From the NCBI RefSeq assembly GCF_001687365.1, contig NZ_LGLV01000014.1, positions 1 through 64,000 of the forward strand: a DNA stretch of 64,000 bases. Reading direction: 5' to 3'. Below the pieces are notes generated by a model, which saw only the letters and a list, made by a program, of their open reading frames with translations, ran no database searches and was not told the origin of the DNA. How positions within the stretch are numbered: the first letter of the stretch is position 1; each line of letters starts with the position of its first letter. Below are positions 25,928-35,132 of this stretch, in pieces. The DNA is from Pararhizobium polonicum. Its GTDB lineage: Bacteria > Pseudomonadota > Alphaproteobacteria > Rhizobiales > Rhizobiaceae. Made by a program: the position numbers and the translations under genes.

Positions 25928-26248
25928 ATGTCAGCTGAGGTCAGACGAAAAGCTGCGGAGAATGCGTTTCAACGCGCGCGGCAGGCAGGACACACCGTTG
26001 AGCAGGACGGCCGTTTCCACGCGTGGATTGAGGAATGGATTGCCGGGCACATCGATATGCCGGAAGTGACCAGGCGCTACCGCTCCCTCGTCAGCGAACG
26101 ATCCGCCATGCGGCGCGTCCGCGCCACTGCTGCTACAGCAGCAGAAAATATTCCAGACGCGAGCGACGCTGAAACCGAACAGCCATTTGACCTGGAAACC
26201 GAGATCAATCGGCTGCTGGATGAGGACAAACAAGGTCCGAAAATTTAA
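25928..26248 (+). CDS. Small VbhA-like (Fic antitoxin-type) protein, no toxin partner
   Basis: A 106-residue protein with GAGGAA before ATG 25928. Residues 5-57 follow the pattern of the VbhA antitoxin: RR..A..NA....R..G, an acidic spacer, then a second helix pair with WIAGHIDMPEV. In VbhA the segment after NA is SQRLEG, giving the inhibitory SxxxEG motif; here it is RARQAG, so serine and glutamate are both missing. No Fic-domain gene is adjacent. The C-terminal half is acidic and probably flexible. The assignment rests on a short pattern match by eye and is tentative. Confidence 0.5.
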   Translation: MSAEVRRKAAENAFQRARQAGHTVEQDGRFHAWIEEWIAGHIDMPEVTRRYRSLVSERSAMRRVRATAATAAENIPDASDAETEQPFDLETEINRLLDEDKQGPKI

Positions 26249-26378
26249 ATATCCTGGGGTGCGGGTATCATTTCGGGTGTAATCATAAAAAATGTTGTGC
26301 TACCCGCTAGCAAAGTTCGGCGAAAACGATAGATTGCCGCCGCTCTCTTGCGGAATTGCAAGTGTCGAAAGGTTTGAA

Positions 26379-26612
26379 ATGCAGGTATTGGTTCGTGACA
26401 ACAATGTTGATCAGGCGCTTCGCGTTCTGAAGAAAAAGCTTCAACGCGAGGGCGTCTTTCGCGAAATGCGATTGCGGGAAGCCTTCGAGAAGCCATCCGT
26501 GAAAAAGGCGCGCGAGAAGTCTGAGGCCATCAGCCGCCAGCGCAAGCTTGCCCGCAAGCAGCTTCAGCGAGACGGTCTCCTGCCGGCTCCCAAAAAGAAG
26601 CCGCGCGTTTAA
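26379..26612 (+). CDS. rpsU: 30S ribosomal protein S21
   Basis: A 77-residue basic protein matching bacterial S21: [38 protein letters not shown] and a lysine/arginine-rich tail. The length fits the longer alphaproteobacterial type. The ATG at 26379 is preceded by AAAGG. S21 joins the platform of the 30S subunit and helps initiation. Rhizobia often have more than one rpsU copy; the gene here stands alone, with no dnaG or rpoD beside it as in E. coli. The 130 bases upstream hold its promoter and leader. Confidence 0.93.
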   Translation: MQVLVRDNNVDQALRVLKKKLQREGVFREMRLREAFEKPSVKKAREKSEAISRQRKLARKQLQRDGLLPAPKKKPRV

Positions 26613-26710
26613 GCGATACCGTGCAGCGGCCATCAGCTTCTTTCAGGCGTGACGACACTGGATCGTGGAATCCGTCGTCCCGCCTGCATTTTTTTGGCAG
26701 GCGCCAAGCT

Positions 26711-27616
26711 TTACTGTAGCTGGGGCTTTTTCAGGAAGCTATCGCGATCGGCCGATTTGACGCGAAGCCAGGCTTCGCGGCCGTCGCGCAAGATCCTGAC
26801 GGGAATTTCCGATCCCGCCGGGCCGCTCTTCCAAACTTGACGGTAAAAATCAGCAAGACCGGCGATCTCGCCGTCGCGAACCTCTGCGATGACGTCCCCT
26901 CCCCGCAGCCCAGCCTGTGCCGCCGGTCCATCAGCCGCAACGCTGACGACCACCACATCGCCATTGTTCTCTGCAGTGATGGCGCCGAGCCACGGGCGCG
27001 GCGGCTTGTTCACTTTTCCCAGCGTGAGCAAATCGTCGAGAATCGGCGGAAGCAGATTGATCGGCACAATCATATTGATGTCGGAACTGGTTCCGTTCCT
27101 GCTCATCACCAATTTAAGAGAACCGATCCCCAGCAGCGTGCCATCCTGGCCAACAATGGCGGCACCACCCCATGACGGGTGGGCCGGCGCGACAAAGATT
27201 GCTTCGTCCAGCAAATATTCCCAATATCCGGCGAATTCCTGTTTCGCCACGACATTCGTCTGCAACGACCGGCCAAAGCCATCGGCAAAGATGACAGGAT
27301 CGCCAATGCGTGTTTTCGACGCGTCGCCAAGAACCAAGGCCGGGCAGTCCAGCGCGCCGAGCGCCTGAATCAGGCCAAGTCCTGTCTCCTGATCATAGGC
27401 AAGGGCATGCCCGGGAACGACCTTTCCATCTGCCCTCGTGAGCCAGACTTCGTCCGCTTCCGTTATCAAATAGCCAATTGTGAGCACCAGGCCGTCCTCG
27501 CGAATGACCACCCCACTGCCCTCCCGAACGGTGCCAAGCGACCGGGCCGTGAAGGCGTCGTCGGGGATAGAAGTGCGAATGCCCACCATTGAACGGCTTA
27601 CTGTGTTTGGGTCCAT
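26711..27616 (-). CDS. S1C (HtrA-like) protease homologue with all triad residues replaced, plus PDZ
   Basis: A 301-residue protein: trypsin-like domain at about 10-200 and a PDZ domain at about 205-290 (PWLGAITAEN, AAQAGLRGGDVIAEVRDG). It aligns with DegP/HtrA proteins, but the catalytic positions are changed: the histidine of LTNNHVV corresponds to Y49 in LTIGYLI, the aspartate of TDLA to G79 in TGLG, and the serine of GNSGGP to W149 in SWGGA. There is no signal peptide or membrane anchor, so it should be cytoplasmic. It may act as a peptide-binding scaffold or chaperone and not as a protease. Confidence 0.85.
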   Translation of the reverse strand: MDPNTVSRSMVGIRTSIPDDAFTARSLGTVREGSGVVIREDGLVLTIGYLITEADEVWLTRADGKVVPGHALAYDQETGLGLIQALGALDCPALVLGDASKTRIGDPVIFADGFGRSLQTNVVAKQEFAGYWEYLLDEAIFVAPAHPSWGGAAIVGQDGTLLGIGSLKLVMSRNGTSSDINMIVPINLLPPILDDLLTLGKVNKPPRPWLGAITAENNGDVVVVSVAADGPAAQAGLRGGDVIAEVRDGEIAGLADFYRQVWKSGPAGSEIPVRILRDGREAWLRVKSADRDSFLKKPQLQ

Positions 27617-27721
27617 TTTTCATTCTCGACGGGTGGTTTCGGAGACTTATTGTCAGGTAAGCACGCCGATGACGCCCTGCAAGACTGAAGACAAATCTCC
27701 GGCCTGTGGATGCGACAAAAC

Positions 27722-28510
27722 CTAGGGCAGTTGAACAGTCCCCTTGAGATACGTCACCGCTTTGCCGATGATGCGAACACGATCCCCATCGAATTCGCAT
27801 TCAAGATGACCGCCCCGGCGTGAGCATTGAAACGCGGATAAGCGGTTCTTATCGAGCTTTCGAGCCCAATAGGGCACCAGGGTCGAATGGGTCGATCCGG
27901 TCACGGAATCTTCCGGCACGCCTGCACCGGGTGCGAAATGGCGCGATACGAAATCGTGCCTTTCTCCCTCAGCCGTCACGACGAAGCTCAAGGGATGAAG
28001 CATCGCGATCTTTTCCAGGTCCGGCGTGAAGCCCCGAACGGCCTCTTCGCTCTCAAGCACGACGATCCAGTGTCGCGTTGTAACGAAAGCCTGCTGGCGA
28101 CGATCCCCGACAATATCTGCAATAATGGGCGGCACCTCCATGACAGCTTCCGGGGGAAGGCTTGGGAGATCGAGTGCATATTTGTCCTCGTCACGGCTGA
28201 CCCGAAGCAGGCCCGCCAGCGTATCGAATGCAAAATCTCCAGCAATTCCTCTTTCCGTCGCCAGAACATGTGCCGTTGCAAGGGTGCCATGCCCGCAAAA
28301 CGAAGCCTCCATTGTCGGCGTAAACCACCTGAGAGCCCAGTTATCGCCGTTCGGCCGGACAAAAGCGGTGATGGCTATGTTGTTCTCTTCGGCGATGGCG
28401 AGCATGTCATGGTCGGAAAGCCACTCATCGAGAACCAATACGGCCGCGGGGTTCCCTGCGAAAGGTCGAGATGCAAAGGCGTCGACTTGGTAGAGGGGGA
28501 GTTGTTGCAC
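27722..28510 (-). CDS. PhzF family protein with an altered catalytic position
   Basis: A 262-residue protein of the PhzF/diaminopimelate-epimerase-fold family. Motifs are FAGNPAAVLVLDEWL, RWFTPTMEASFCGHGTLATAHV and EDSVTGSTHSTLVPYWA. In family members the segment after the first helix is usually SETAF with the catalytic glutamate; here it is AITAFV, so isoleucine replaces it. I chose GTG 28510 because GAAGGG lies upstream; a GTG at 28546 would add 12 residues. The function is unknown; without the glutamate the usual isomerase reaction is doubtful. Confidence 0.85.
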   Translation of the reverse strand: MQQLPLYQVDAFASRPFAGNPAAVLVLDEWLSDHDMLAIAEENNIAITAFVRPNGDNWALRWFTPTMEASFCGHGTLATAHVLATERGIAGDFAFDTLAGLLRVSRDEDKYALDLPSLPPEAVMEVPPIIADIVGDRRQQAFVTTRHWIVVLESEEAVRGFTPDLEKIAMLHPLSFVVTAEGERHDFVSRHFAPGAGVPEDSVTGSTHSTLVPYWARKLDKNRLSAFQCSRRGGHLECEFDGDRVRIIGKAVTYLKGTVQLP

Positions 28511-28876
28511 GCGCGACCCTTCGAATTTCTCTTTTCGTGACAGCACCTTAACCTATCGCCGGATAGGACAATCGTCCAACGCTTATCACTCACCAGCTGT
28601 GCACGGATTTTTCAACGTCGATTAGGGCGATATCCGCTTACCGCGTCATTTCAGTCCGTCCCGGAACCGACTCCAGTCCGGCAATAACCGGATGAGACGT
28701 GGGATGCCTCAACGATATGAAGACCGATCGGAAAACGAAAATAACGCCAAACGGCATCGGCAATTATTTCTGCGGGAACGGTGGCGACGATAAAGGCGAC
28801 CACGGCAGGATCCGGTCATATCACCGGATCCAGTGTCCTTGCTCGATCTTCGGTTGGCGTTCTATCCCCGACGATT
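28511..28876. other. 366-base intergenic region
   Basis: It separates the PhzF gene start from the end of the 5-oxoproline operon, both on the minus strand. It should contain the PhzF promoter on its left side. A strong hairpin lies at 28808-28831. I found no supported gene. Confidence 0.5.
28808..28831 (-). terminator. Hairpin downstream of the 5-oxoproline operon
   Basis: GGATCCGGT and ACCGGATCC form a perfect 9-bp stem with a 6-base loop, 46 bases after the end of the biotin carboxylase gene. No T-tract follows, so it is a possible termination or mRNA-protection structure, not a textbook intrinsic terminator. Confidence 0.5.
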
Positions 28877-30607
28877 TCAAGCCTCGAAGCGGGCAATCTC
28901 GACGCCGGCTTGCAGATAGCTACCGGTTTCCGCCTTGATCCGGATCTTGCCGGCGCGGGATGCCGTGACCTGCGTTTCCATCTTCATCGCTTCCATGACC
29001 GCGATCAGATCGCCTGTCGCGACCTCTGCACCATCCTCGACCTTGAAAGCCTGCAATGTACCGGAAATCGGCGCCGTCACGCTCAGCGCATCCTCCGTCT
29101 TGGCGGCAACGGGTGAGCCAGTGCCATCGACCGCAAGCCCACCGAGACCGGCGAGCAGGGAGGCGGGGATGCCGAGTTCGTGGCGCTTGCCGTCGATCTC
29201 CACATGGGTCCGGATCAGCGAGGCATCCGCCGTTGGGACCGGACGGGCTTCCGCCTCGAGCCGGCTGGCAAAATCGGTCTCGATCCAGCGGGTGTGAACC
29301 TTGAAGCCGCTCTCTCCGGTGAAATCCTCTGTCTCGATCGCGGCGCGGTGGAAAGGAAGCACCGTGGCAATGCCCTCGATCCGGAATTCCTTCAGCGCCC
29401 GCCGCGCCCGCTTCAGAGCGTCCTCGCGGGTGGCGCCCGTGACAATCAGCTTGGCCATCAGTGAATCGAAAGTGCCGGGCACGGTCGAGCCGGAAACCAC
29501 ACCGCTATCGAGACGAATGCCAGGACCGGAAGGGGCATCGAAGGCGGTGATCGTGCCCGGTGTCGGCAGGAAGCCGCGGCCGGGGTCCTCGGCATTGATG
29601 CGGAACTCGATCGAATGGCCCCTTGGTGCCGGTGTCTCGGTAACCCGCAGCGGCAGACCGTCGGCAATGCGGAACTGTTCGATAACGAGGTCTATGCCCG
29701 TCGTCTCCTCGGTGACCGGATGCTCGACCTGCAGGCGTGTATTGACCTCCAGGAAAGAAATCGTGCCATCGACGCCCAGCAGGAACTCGACCGTGCCGGC
29801 GCCGGAATAACCGGCGGCGGCGCAGATCTTTTTAGCGGCGTCATGGATCGACTGGCGCTGGGCGTCGCTGAGGAAGGGAGCCGGGGCCTCTTCGACAAGC
29901 TTCTGGTTGCGCCGCTGCAGTGAACAATCGCGGGTGCCAAGCACCAGCACATTGCCGTGTTTGTCGGCGAGAACCTGCGCCTCGATATGGCGCGGCCGGT
30001 CGAGAAAGCGTTCAAGGAAACACTCGCCTCGGCCGAAAGCGGCCTTGGCTTCACGCACGGCCGATTCATAGAGTTCGGCGATCTCTTCCATCTTCCAGGC
30101 GACCTTCAACCCGCGGCCACCGCCGCCATGGGCGGCCTTGATCGCGACCGGCAGGCCGAATTTTTCAGCAAATGCGATGACCTCGGCGGCCGTATCGACG
30201 GGACCGTCGCTGCCGGCAACCAGTGGAGCGCCGACGCTCTTGGCGATCCGCCGTGCCTCGACCTTGTCGCCGAGCGCCTCGATGACATGCGGCTCGGGGC
30301 CGATCCAGATCAGGCCGGCATCGATCACGGCCCGGGCAAACTCCGCCCGCTCGGAGAGGAAGCCATAACCGGGATGAACCGCATCCGCGCCGGATCGCTT
30401 GGCGATGCCGATAAGCTTTTCGATATCGAGATAGGTTTCCGCCGGACGCGCGCCCGCAAGCCCATAGGCCTCGTCGGCGAGCGTGACGAACAGGGCATCC
30501 ATATCCGGATCGGCATAGACGGCAACGGATTGCAGGCCGTGATCGCGGCAGGCCCGAATGATCCGCACGGCGATCTCGCCGCGATTGGCGATCAGAACTT
30601 TTTGCAT
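28877..30607 (-). CDS. Biotin carboxylase fused to a biotin carboxyl carrier domain
   Basis: A 576-residue cytoplasmic protein. Residues 1-445 form a biotin carboxylase ([20 protein letters not shown], the ATP-grasp loop [11 protein letters not shown], and [15 protein letters not shown]). After a linker, residues about 505-576 form a biotinyl domain with the biotin-accepting K542 in EAMKMETQ. It is the last gene of the operon with the PxpB-PxpC fusion. A BC-BCCP protein needs a carboxyltransferase, and none of the acyl-CoA type is encoded nearby; the PxpB/PxpC domains are homologous to the carboxyltransferase part of urea carboxylase. A 5-oxoproline- or amide-directed biotin enzyme is therefore plausible. 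Acyl-CoA carboxylation with a partner elsewhere is the alternative. Confidence 0.9.
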   Translation of the reverse strand: MQKVLIANRGEIAVRIIRACRDHGLQSVAVYADPDMDALFVTLADEAYGLAGARPAETYLDIEKLIGIAKRSGADAVHPGYGFLSERAEFARAVIDAGLIWIGPEPHVIEALGDKVEARRIAKSVGAPLVAGSDGPVDTAAEVIAFAEKFGLPVAIKAAHGGGGRGLKVAWKMEEIAELYESAVREAKAAFGRGECFLERFLDRPRHIEAQVLADKHGNVLVLGTRDCSLQRRNQKLVEEAPAPFLSDAQRQSIHDAAKKICAAAGYSGAGTVEFLLGVDGTISFLEVNTRLQVEHPVTEETTGIDLVIEQFRIADGLPLRVTETPAPRGHSIEFRINAEDPGRGFLPTPGTITAFDAPSGPGIRLDSGVVSGSTVPGTFDSLMAKLIVTGATREDALKRARRALKEFRIEGIATVLPFHRAAIETEDFTGESGFKVHTRWIETDFASRLEAEARPVPTADASLIRTHVEIDGKRHELGIPASLLAGLGGLAVDGTGSPVAAKTEDALSVTAPISGTLQAFKVEDGAEVATGDLIAVMEAMKMETQVTASRAGKIRIKAETGSYLQAGVEIARFEA

Positions 30608-30648
30608 GAAGGTCTCCTCATTGTTTTCATCGGCCGACGTCTGCGATT

Positions 30649-32250
30649 TCAGCCCTTGGAAGGCTGGATATCGGCGAAGGTCGTGACCGGCCGGAAGCGT
30701 ATGCGGGCATTGACCGGGATTTGCCCGGCAAGATCGAGATGATATTCGGCGACCGTACCGATGACGGGATAACCGCCCGTCAGGGGATGGTCAGCGAGAA
30801 ACAGCACCGGCTGGCCGCTATGCGGCACCTGGATTGCGCCGGTGGCCGTGCCTTCGCTCGGTAGCTCTGCCTTGTCCCTGCGTTCCAGCGCCTGTTCACC
30901 GGCAAGGCGAATCCCGACGCGGTTTGATTGCGGCGTCACTGTCCAGAGCTGCTCCGACAGCGTCGCAAGACCCACCTCGGTGAACCAGTCGCTGCGTGGC
31001 CCCATGATCACATCGAGCGTGACGATCTCGCCTGAGGCGGGATGATCGAAGGCCGGCGTTTCATCAAGCGAAACGGCCGACAGCCCCCTGGTTTCGCTGT
31101 TGACCGTCAGTACGGTACCAGCAGTGACGGGATCTGGCCCCACGACAGCCAGCGTATCGGTCGAGGCGCTGCCAAGAACCGGCCTGACGGCAAATCCGCC
31201 GCGCACGGCAAGATAGCTGCGCATTCCGATGGGCGTATGCCCGAGCGTCACGATATCTCCGGCCTCAAGCGCGATCGGATGATAGGTCGAAGCGCTGGTC
31301 GTGCGGCCGGACATATCACGGATACTGACAGGGCAAGGCGCACCGGTCAGGGAAATGACGGCGCGGCCGGAAATCTCGAACGAAAACCCGCCAAGGATAA
31401 TTTCCAGGCACGGCATGCCAGCGGTATTGCCGACCACGCGATTGGCAGCTTTCAGCGCAGCCTGATCGAGCGCACCGGAGGCCGAGACACCCTGACCAGT
31501 CTGGCCAAAGCGGCCAAGATCCTGAAACAGCGCCGGCATCGGCGTTGCGAGGACCCTCAGTGTAACGCTGTCAGCGGCGGTATCGGCCGCCTGGATCTCC
31601 GGAGCTATCGCTGTGGCTTGGACAACAGGCGCGGTTTTCTTCGCCAGATCGAAGAAACGGACGCGATATCCCGGCTGGAAGAGGGCCGGCGGATCGCGTG
31701 AGAGGTCCCACATCTGTTCCGGCGTCGTGCCGATGATCTGCCAGCCGCCCGGGCTTGCCTGCGGGTAAACGCCACTGAAGGCCCCTGCCAGGGCAACGGA
31801 ACCGGCCGGAATCTTGGTCCGCGGGCTCTGACGGCGCGGCACCTGCAGAGCCGGATCGCCGCCGACGAGATAACCGAAGCCGGGTGCGAAACCACAAAAG
31901 GCAACGGTGAATTCGCTGTCGGTGTGGCGACGGATAACCTCTTCGACCGAAAGGCCGGTCAGACCTGCAACATCCGCCAAATCTTCGCCGTCGTAACGGA
32001 CGGGAATTTCCACGAGCTTGTCAGACGGCGCGATACGGGCGGAGAGATCACGGGTGACGATACGGGCGGCCAGTGTTTCCGCTGTCAGCTTTTCCGGCTG
32101 GAAACGGATCATCAGCGTGCGGGCAGCGGGCACCATATCGGTAATGCCCTCCACCGGATCGGCTTCGAGCGACGCAAACAGCGCCAGCGTCTCGTCGAGA
32201 TCGGCAAGTTCGACAGTAAGGGTCGTCAGGCTGACGGGCAGAAATCGCAT
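30649..32250 (-). CDS. pxpBC: 5-oxoprolinase subunits B and C fused (KipI-KipA homologue)
   Basis: A 533-residue fusion. Residues 1-215 are the PxpB/KipI domain ([47 protein letters not shown]). Residues about 225-533 are PxpC/KipA ([23 protein letters not shown] and the C-terminal [17 protein letters not shown]). The start is ATG 32250 (MRFLPVS), 7 bases after the DUF1445 gene; the longer frame overlaps that gene. With PxpA it should form the ATP-dependent 5-oxoprolinase that opens 5-oxo-L-proline to glutamate. In B. subtilis the two halves are separate genes; fusion is known in other bacteria. The homology to urea-carboxylase carboxyltransferase is relevant because of the neighbouring biotin enzyme. 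Confidence 0.9.
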   Translation of the reverse strand: MRFLPVSLTTLTVELADLDETLALFASLEADPVEGITDMVPAARTLMIRFQPEKLTAETLAARIVTRDLSARIAPSDKLVEIPVRYDGEDLADVAGLTGLSVEEVIRRHTDSEFTVAFCGFAPGFGYLVGGDPALQVPRRQSPRTKIPAGSVALAGAFSGVYPQASPGGWQIIGTTPEQMWDLSRDPPALFQPGYRVRFFDLAKKTAPVVQATAIAPEIQAADTAADSVTLRVLATPMPALFQDLGRFGQTGQGVSASGALDQAALKAANRVVGNTAGMPCLEIILGGFSFEISGRAVISLTGAPCPVSIRDMSGRTTSASTYHPIALEAGDIVTLGHTPIGMRSYLAVRGGFAVRPVLGSASTDTLAVVGPDPVTAGTVLTVNSETRGLSAVSLDETPAFDHPASGEIVTLDVIMGPRSDWFTEVGLATLSEQLWTVTPQSNRVGIRLAGEQALERRDKAELPSEGTATGAIQVPHSGQPVLFLADHPLTGGYPVIGTVAEYHLDLAGQIPVNARIRFRPVTTFADIQPSKG

Positions 32251-32257
32251 CGTGACC

Positions 32258-33064
32258 TCAGGCGTGGTACGCTGAATCGGGAATATCGGTGATGAACATG
32301 TGCCCAGGCGCATGGGTAATGGCAAAGGGGACGCCCGATGCCATCACGGCTGCCTGGGGCGTGACACCACAGGCCCAGAATACCGGCACTTCGCCGGGCT
32401 CGATGCGCACGGCATCGCCGAACTCCGGCTTTGACAGATCCCTGATACCAATCTCTTCCGGTGCGCCGACATGCACGGGCGCGCCATGTACCGCGGGAAA
32501 GCGGCCGGAGATCGTCGCCGCATCGGCGACGCGCGAGGCAGCGATCGGCCGCATCGAAACAACCATATTGCCATGCAGGCGTCCGGCCGGACGGCATGGC
32601 TTGTTGGTCAGATACATCGGCACATTGGACTTGTCGGTAATATGGCGGATCTCGATACCGGCTTCGGCCATCGGCGTTTCGAAGGTGAAGCTGCAGCCGA
32701 TCAGGAAACTGACGAGATCAGGGTGCTCGGCCCACGCAGCGGTCGCGTCCGCAGTCTCTTCGGACAGCTTGCCGTCGCGCCAGATGCGATAGAGCGGCAG
32801 GTCCGTGCGCAGGTCGGCACCCCGGGCAAGCATGGTCGCGTGCGAGCCGGGATCGGACACATCAAGCACCGGGCAGGCTTTGGGGTTGCGCTGCGCATAG
32901 AGCAGGAAATCGAAGGCCCAGTCGCGCGGCAAAACGATCATGTTGGCCTGGGTGAAGCCCGGCGCGACGCCGGAGGTCGGCTCAACGCCGCCGGCGCGAT
33001 AGCGTTTACGGGCGATGCGTGCCGGTTCGGCGTCGACGTGGCGAAGATGGTCTGTCGAGATCAT
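32258..33064 (-). CDS. DUF1445/D-glutamate cyclase family protein (YcsI-like)
   Basis: A 268-residue protein of the YcsI/DUF1445 family, with start ATG 33064. Landmarks are [60 protein letters not shown] and [15 protein letters not shown], ending [10 protein letters not shown]. The family includes the N-terminal part of mammalian D-glutamate cyclase, which interconverts D-glutamate and 5-oxo-D-proline; automated annotation often says putative hydro-lyase. It lies between pxpA and pxpBC with gaps of 19 and 7 bases, so a role in 5-oxoproline or D-glutamate metabolism is likely. Confidence 0.85.
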   Translation of the reverse strand: MISTDHLRHVDAEPARIARKRYRAGGVEPTSGVAPGFTQANMIVLPRDWAFDFLLYAQRNPKACPVLDVSDPGSHATMLARGADLRTDLPLYRIWRDGKLSEETADATAAWAEHPDLVSFLIGCSFTFETPMAEAGIEIRHITDKSNVPMYLTNKPCRPAGRLHGNMVVSMRPIAASRVADAATISGRFPAVHGAPVHVGAPEEIGIRDLSKPEFGDAVRIEPGEVPVFWACGVTPQAAVMASGVPFAITHAPGHMFITDIPDSAYHA

Positions 33065-33083
33065 GGTTTCCCCAAAATGCCGG

Positions 33084-33848
33084 TCAGGCGGACAGGAAAG
33101 AACGGATGGTGATGCCGTCGGCCTCAAAGGCACGGCGGATTTCCTGCGCAATGGCTACGGCACCGGGGCTGTCGCCATGGACGCAGATCGACTGCGCATC
33201 GATCTTGATGGTGGAACCGTCGATGGCTTCCAGCGTGCCGTCATGGGCAAGCTGCAGCATCCGTTTGGCGATCAGCTGCGCGTCATGCAGAACCGCGCCT
33301 GCTTCCCGCCGCGAAACGAGCTGGCCATCCGGCGTGTAGGCGCGGTCTGCAAAGGCCTCCGCGACAACGTTGAGGCCCGATTTGCGGGCAAGCTCAAGGA
33401 TCGGCGCATTGGCAAGCCCCATCAGCGTCAGCGATCGATCGATCGCCTTGATACCGTCGATCACCGCCTGGCCCTGTTTCGCATCATTGGCGATACGGTT
33501 ATAAAGCGCGCCATGCGGCTTGACGTAGCCAACGGAAACGCCGGCAGCGGCGGCAATGCCTTTCAGGGCACCGATCTGGTAGATCACATCGGCGATGAGT
33601 TCGCTGCTGGTCACATCCATGTCGCGCCGGCCGAAGCCGACGCGATCCGGATAGGAAACATGCGCCCCGATCGAAACACCCTTCTCGGCTGCAGCCTTGA
33701 CAGTCTTCCAGATACCGGCGGGATCTCCGGCATGGAAGCCGCAAGCAACATTGGCGCTGGAGACGATGGCAAGCATGGCCGTGTCATCGCCCATGCTCCA
33801 GGCGCCGTAGCTTTCACCGAGATCGCTGTTCAGATCGATGGCAGTCAT
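33084..33848 (-). CDS. pxpA: 5-oxoprolinase subunit A (PxpA, LamB/YcsF family)
   Basis: A 254-residue cytoplasmic protein with the family signature at the N-terminus ([26 protein letters not shown]) and further conserved [22 protein letters not shown] and GDSPGAV segments. PxpA works with PxpB and PxpC to hydrolyse 5-oxoproline at the cost of ATP. It lies 12 bases after the transporter gene and 19 before the DUF1445 gene, in the middle of a tight operon read leftward. Confidence 0.95.
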   Translation of the reverse strand: MTAIDLNSDLGESYGAWSMGDDTAMLAIVSSANVACGFHAGDPAGIWKTVKAAAEKGVSIGAHVSYPDRVGFGRRDMDVTSSELIADVIYQIGALKGIAAAAGVSVGYVKPHGALYNRIANDAKQGQAVIDGIKAIDRSLTLMGLANAPILELARKSGLNVVAEAFADRAYTPDGQLVSRREAGAVLHDAQLIAKRMLQLAHDGTLEAIDGSTIKIDAQSICVHGDSPGAVAIAQEIRRAFEADGITIRSFLSA

Positions 33849-33860
33849 GTCTTCTCCTCC

Positions 33861-35132
33861 TCAGGCGCCCGCCGACAGCAGGGCGAAGATCGGGCCGATC
33901 GACTTGTAGCCCATGTACCAGGTCAGCGCGCAGGTTAGCGCGCCCAGCACCAGCAGCCAACGCGGATAACGATAACCTGCCATCAGATCCGAACGGGCCC
34001 AGGCGGCATAGATGAAGATCGACAGACCGATCGGCAGGATGAGGCCGTTCAGGCCGCCAACAAAGACCAGCATCTGCGCCGGAGGCGTGGTGATGACCAC
34101 GTAGAAGAACAGCGAGATGGCGATGAAGATCACCGTCGCGATGTTGCGGGCGCGCTCGCTGATGTCCGGCTTGAAGACGGTGATGAACGATATCGAGGTG
34201 TAGGCGGCACCGATAACCGAGGTGATGGCAGCAAACCACAGAACGGCACCGAAAATGCGGAAACCAACATCGCCAGCCGCCGCCTGGAAGGCCTGTGCAG
34301 CCGGATTGGCGCCCTTGCCGGAAATATCGATGACAACACCGCTGGCGACCACGCCGAGAATGGCAAGGAACAGCACGTAGCGCATCAGGCCGGTGACCGC
34401 GATGCCGGTCAGGGCCGCGCGGTTGACGGCACCAAGGTTCTCGATACCGACAGTGCCCTTGTCGAGCAGACGGTGCGCGCCGGAATAGGTGATGTATCCA
34501 CCGACCGTACCGCCGACGATCGTCGTGATCGTGGCAAAATCGATTGTGGACGGCAGGAATGTCTGGAACAGCGCATCGCCGACTGGCGGGCCCGAGACGA
34601 TCGCGACATACAGTGTGAGCAGGATCATCAGAATACCGGCGACGACGATCAGCCGGTCAATGGCAATGCCCGCACGCTTTGAGCTGAAGATACCGATGGC
34701 GATCAGCGCACTGATCGCGCCGCCCCATTTCGGATCAAGACCGAGCATCGCGTTGAGGCCGAGACCCGCGCCGCCGATATTGCCGATGTTGAAAAACAGG
34801 CCGCCAATGATGACGAGGATTGCCAGCAGATAGCCGGTGCCCGGAATGGCAGCGTTGGCAATGTCGGACGCACGCATCTTGGTGAGCGTCACGATCCGCC
34901 AGATATTCAGCTGCACGATGAAATCAATGAGAATTGACGCGAGAATCGCGAAGGCGAAAGCAGAACCAAGCTTGGTCGTGAAAGTGGCGGTCTGGGTGAT
35001 GAAGCCCGGGCCGATGGCGGATGTTGCCATCAGGAAGATCGCGGCAATGAGTGCGCCGCGCCGCGCCTTGACCGACATGCCCGAAGCATTGGCCGGCACT
35101 TCACGGCCGGTTGAAATAGGTGGCTGTTCCAT
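33861..35132 (-). CDS. Nramp-superfamily transporter of the 5-oxoproline operon (YcsG-like), metal motifs absent
   Basis: A 423-residue inner-membrane protein with about 11 hydrophobic segments. The start MEQPPIS (ATG 35132) is preceded by an AGAGAGGG stretch. It belongs to the Nramp superfamily by overall pattern, including the first helix around ATSAIGPGFITQTATF and the FFNIGNIGGAGLG region. True metal Nramps have DPGN in helix 1 and MPH in helix 6; here helix 1 has GPGF (41-44) and the helix-6 region reads GGTVGGYITYSGAHR (208-222). It is the first gene of the operon. Transport of 5-oxoproline or another organic substrate is therefore an attractive inference, and divalent metal transport looks unlikely. 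Confidence 0.87.
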   Translation of the reverse strand: MEQPPISTGREVPANASGMSVKARRGALIAAIFLMATSAIGPGFITQTATFTTKLGSAFAFAILASILIDFIVQLNIWRIVTLTKMRASDIANAAIPGTGYLLAILVIIGGLFFNIGNIGGAGLGLNAMLGLDPKWGGAISALIAIGIFSSKRAGIAIDRLIVVAGILMILLTLYVAIVSGPPVGDALFQTFLPSTIDFATITTIVGGTVGGYITYSGAHRLLDKGTVGIENLGAVNRAALTGIAVTGLMRYVLFLAILGVVASGVVIDISGKGANPAAQAFQAAAGDVGFRIFGAVLWFAAITSVIGAAYTSISFITVFKPDISERARNIATVIFIAISLFFYVVITTPPAQMLVFVGGLNGLILPIGLSIFIYAAWARSDLMAGYRYPRWLLVLGALTCALTWYMGYKSIGPIFALLSAGA

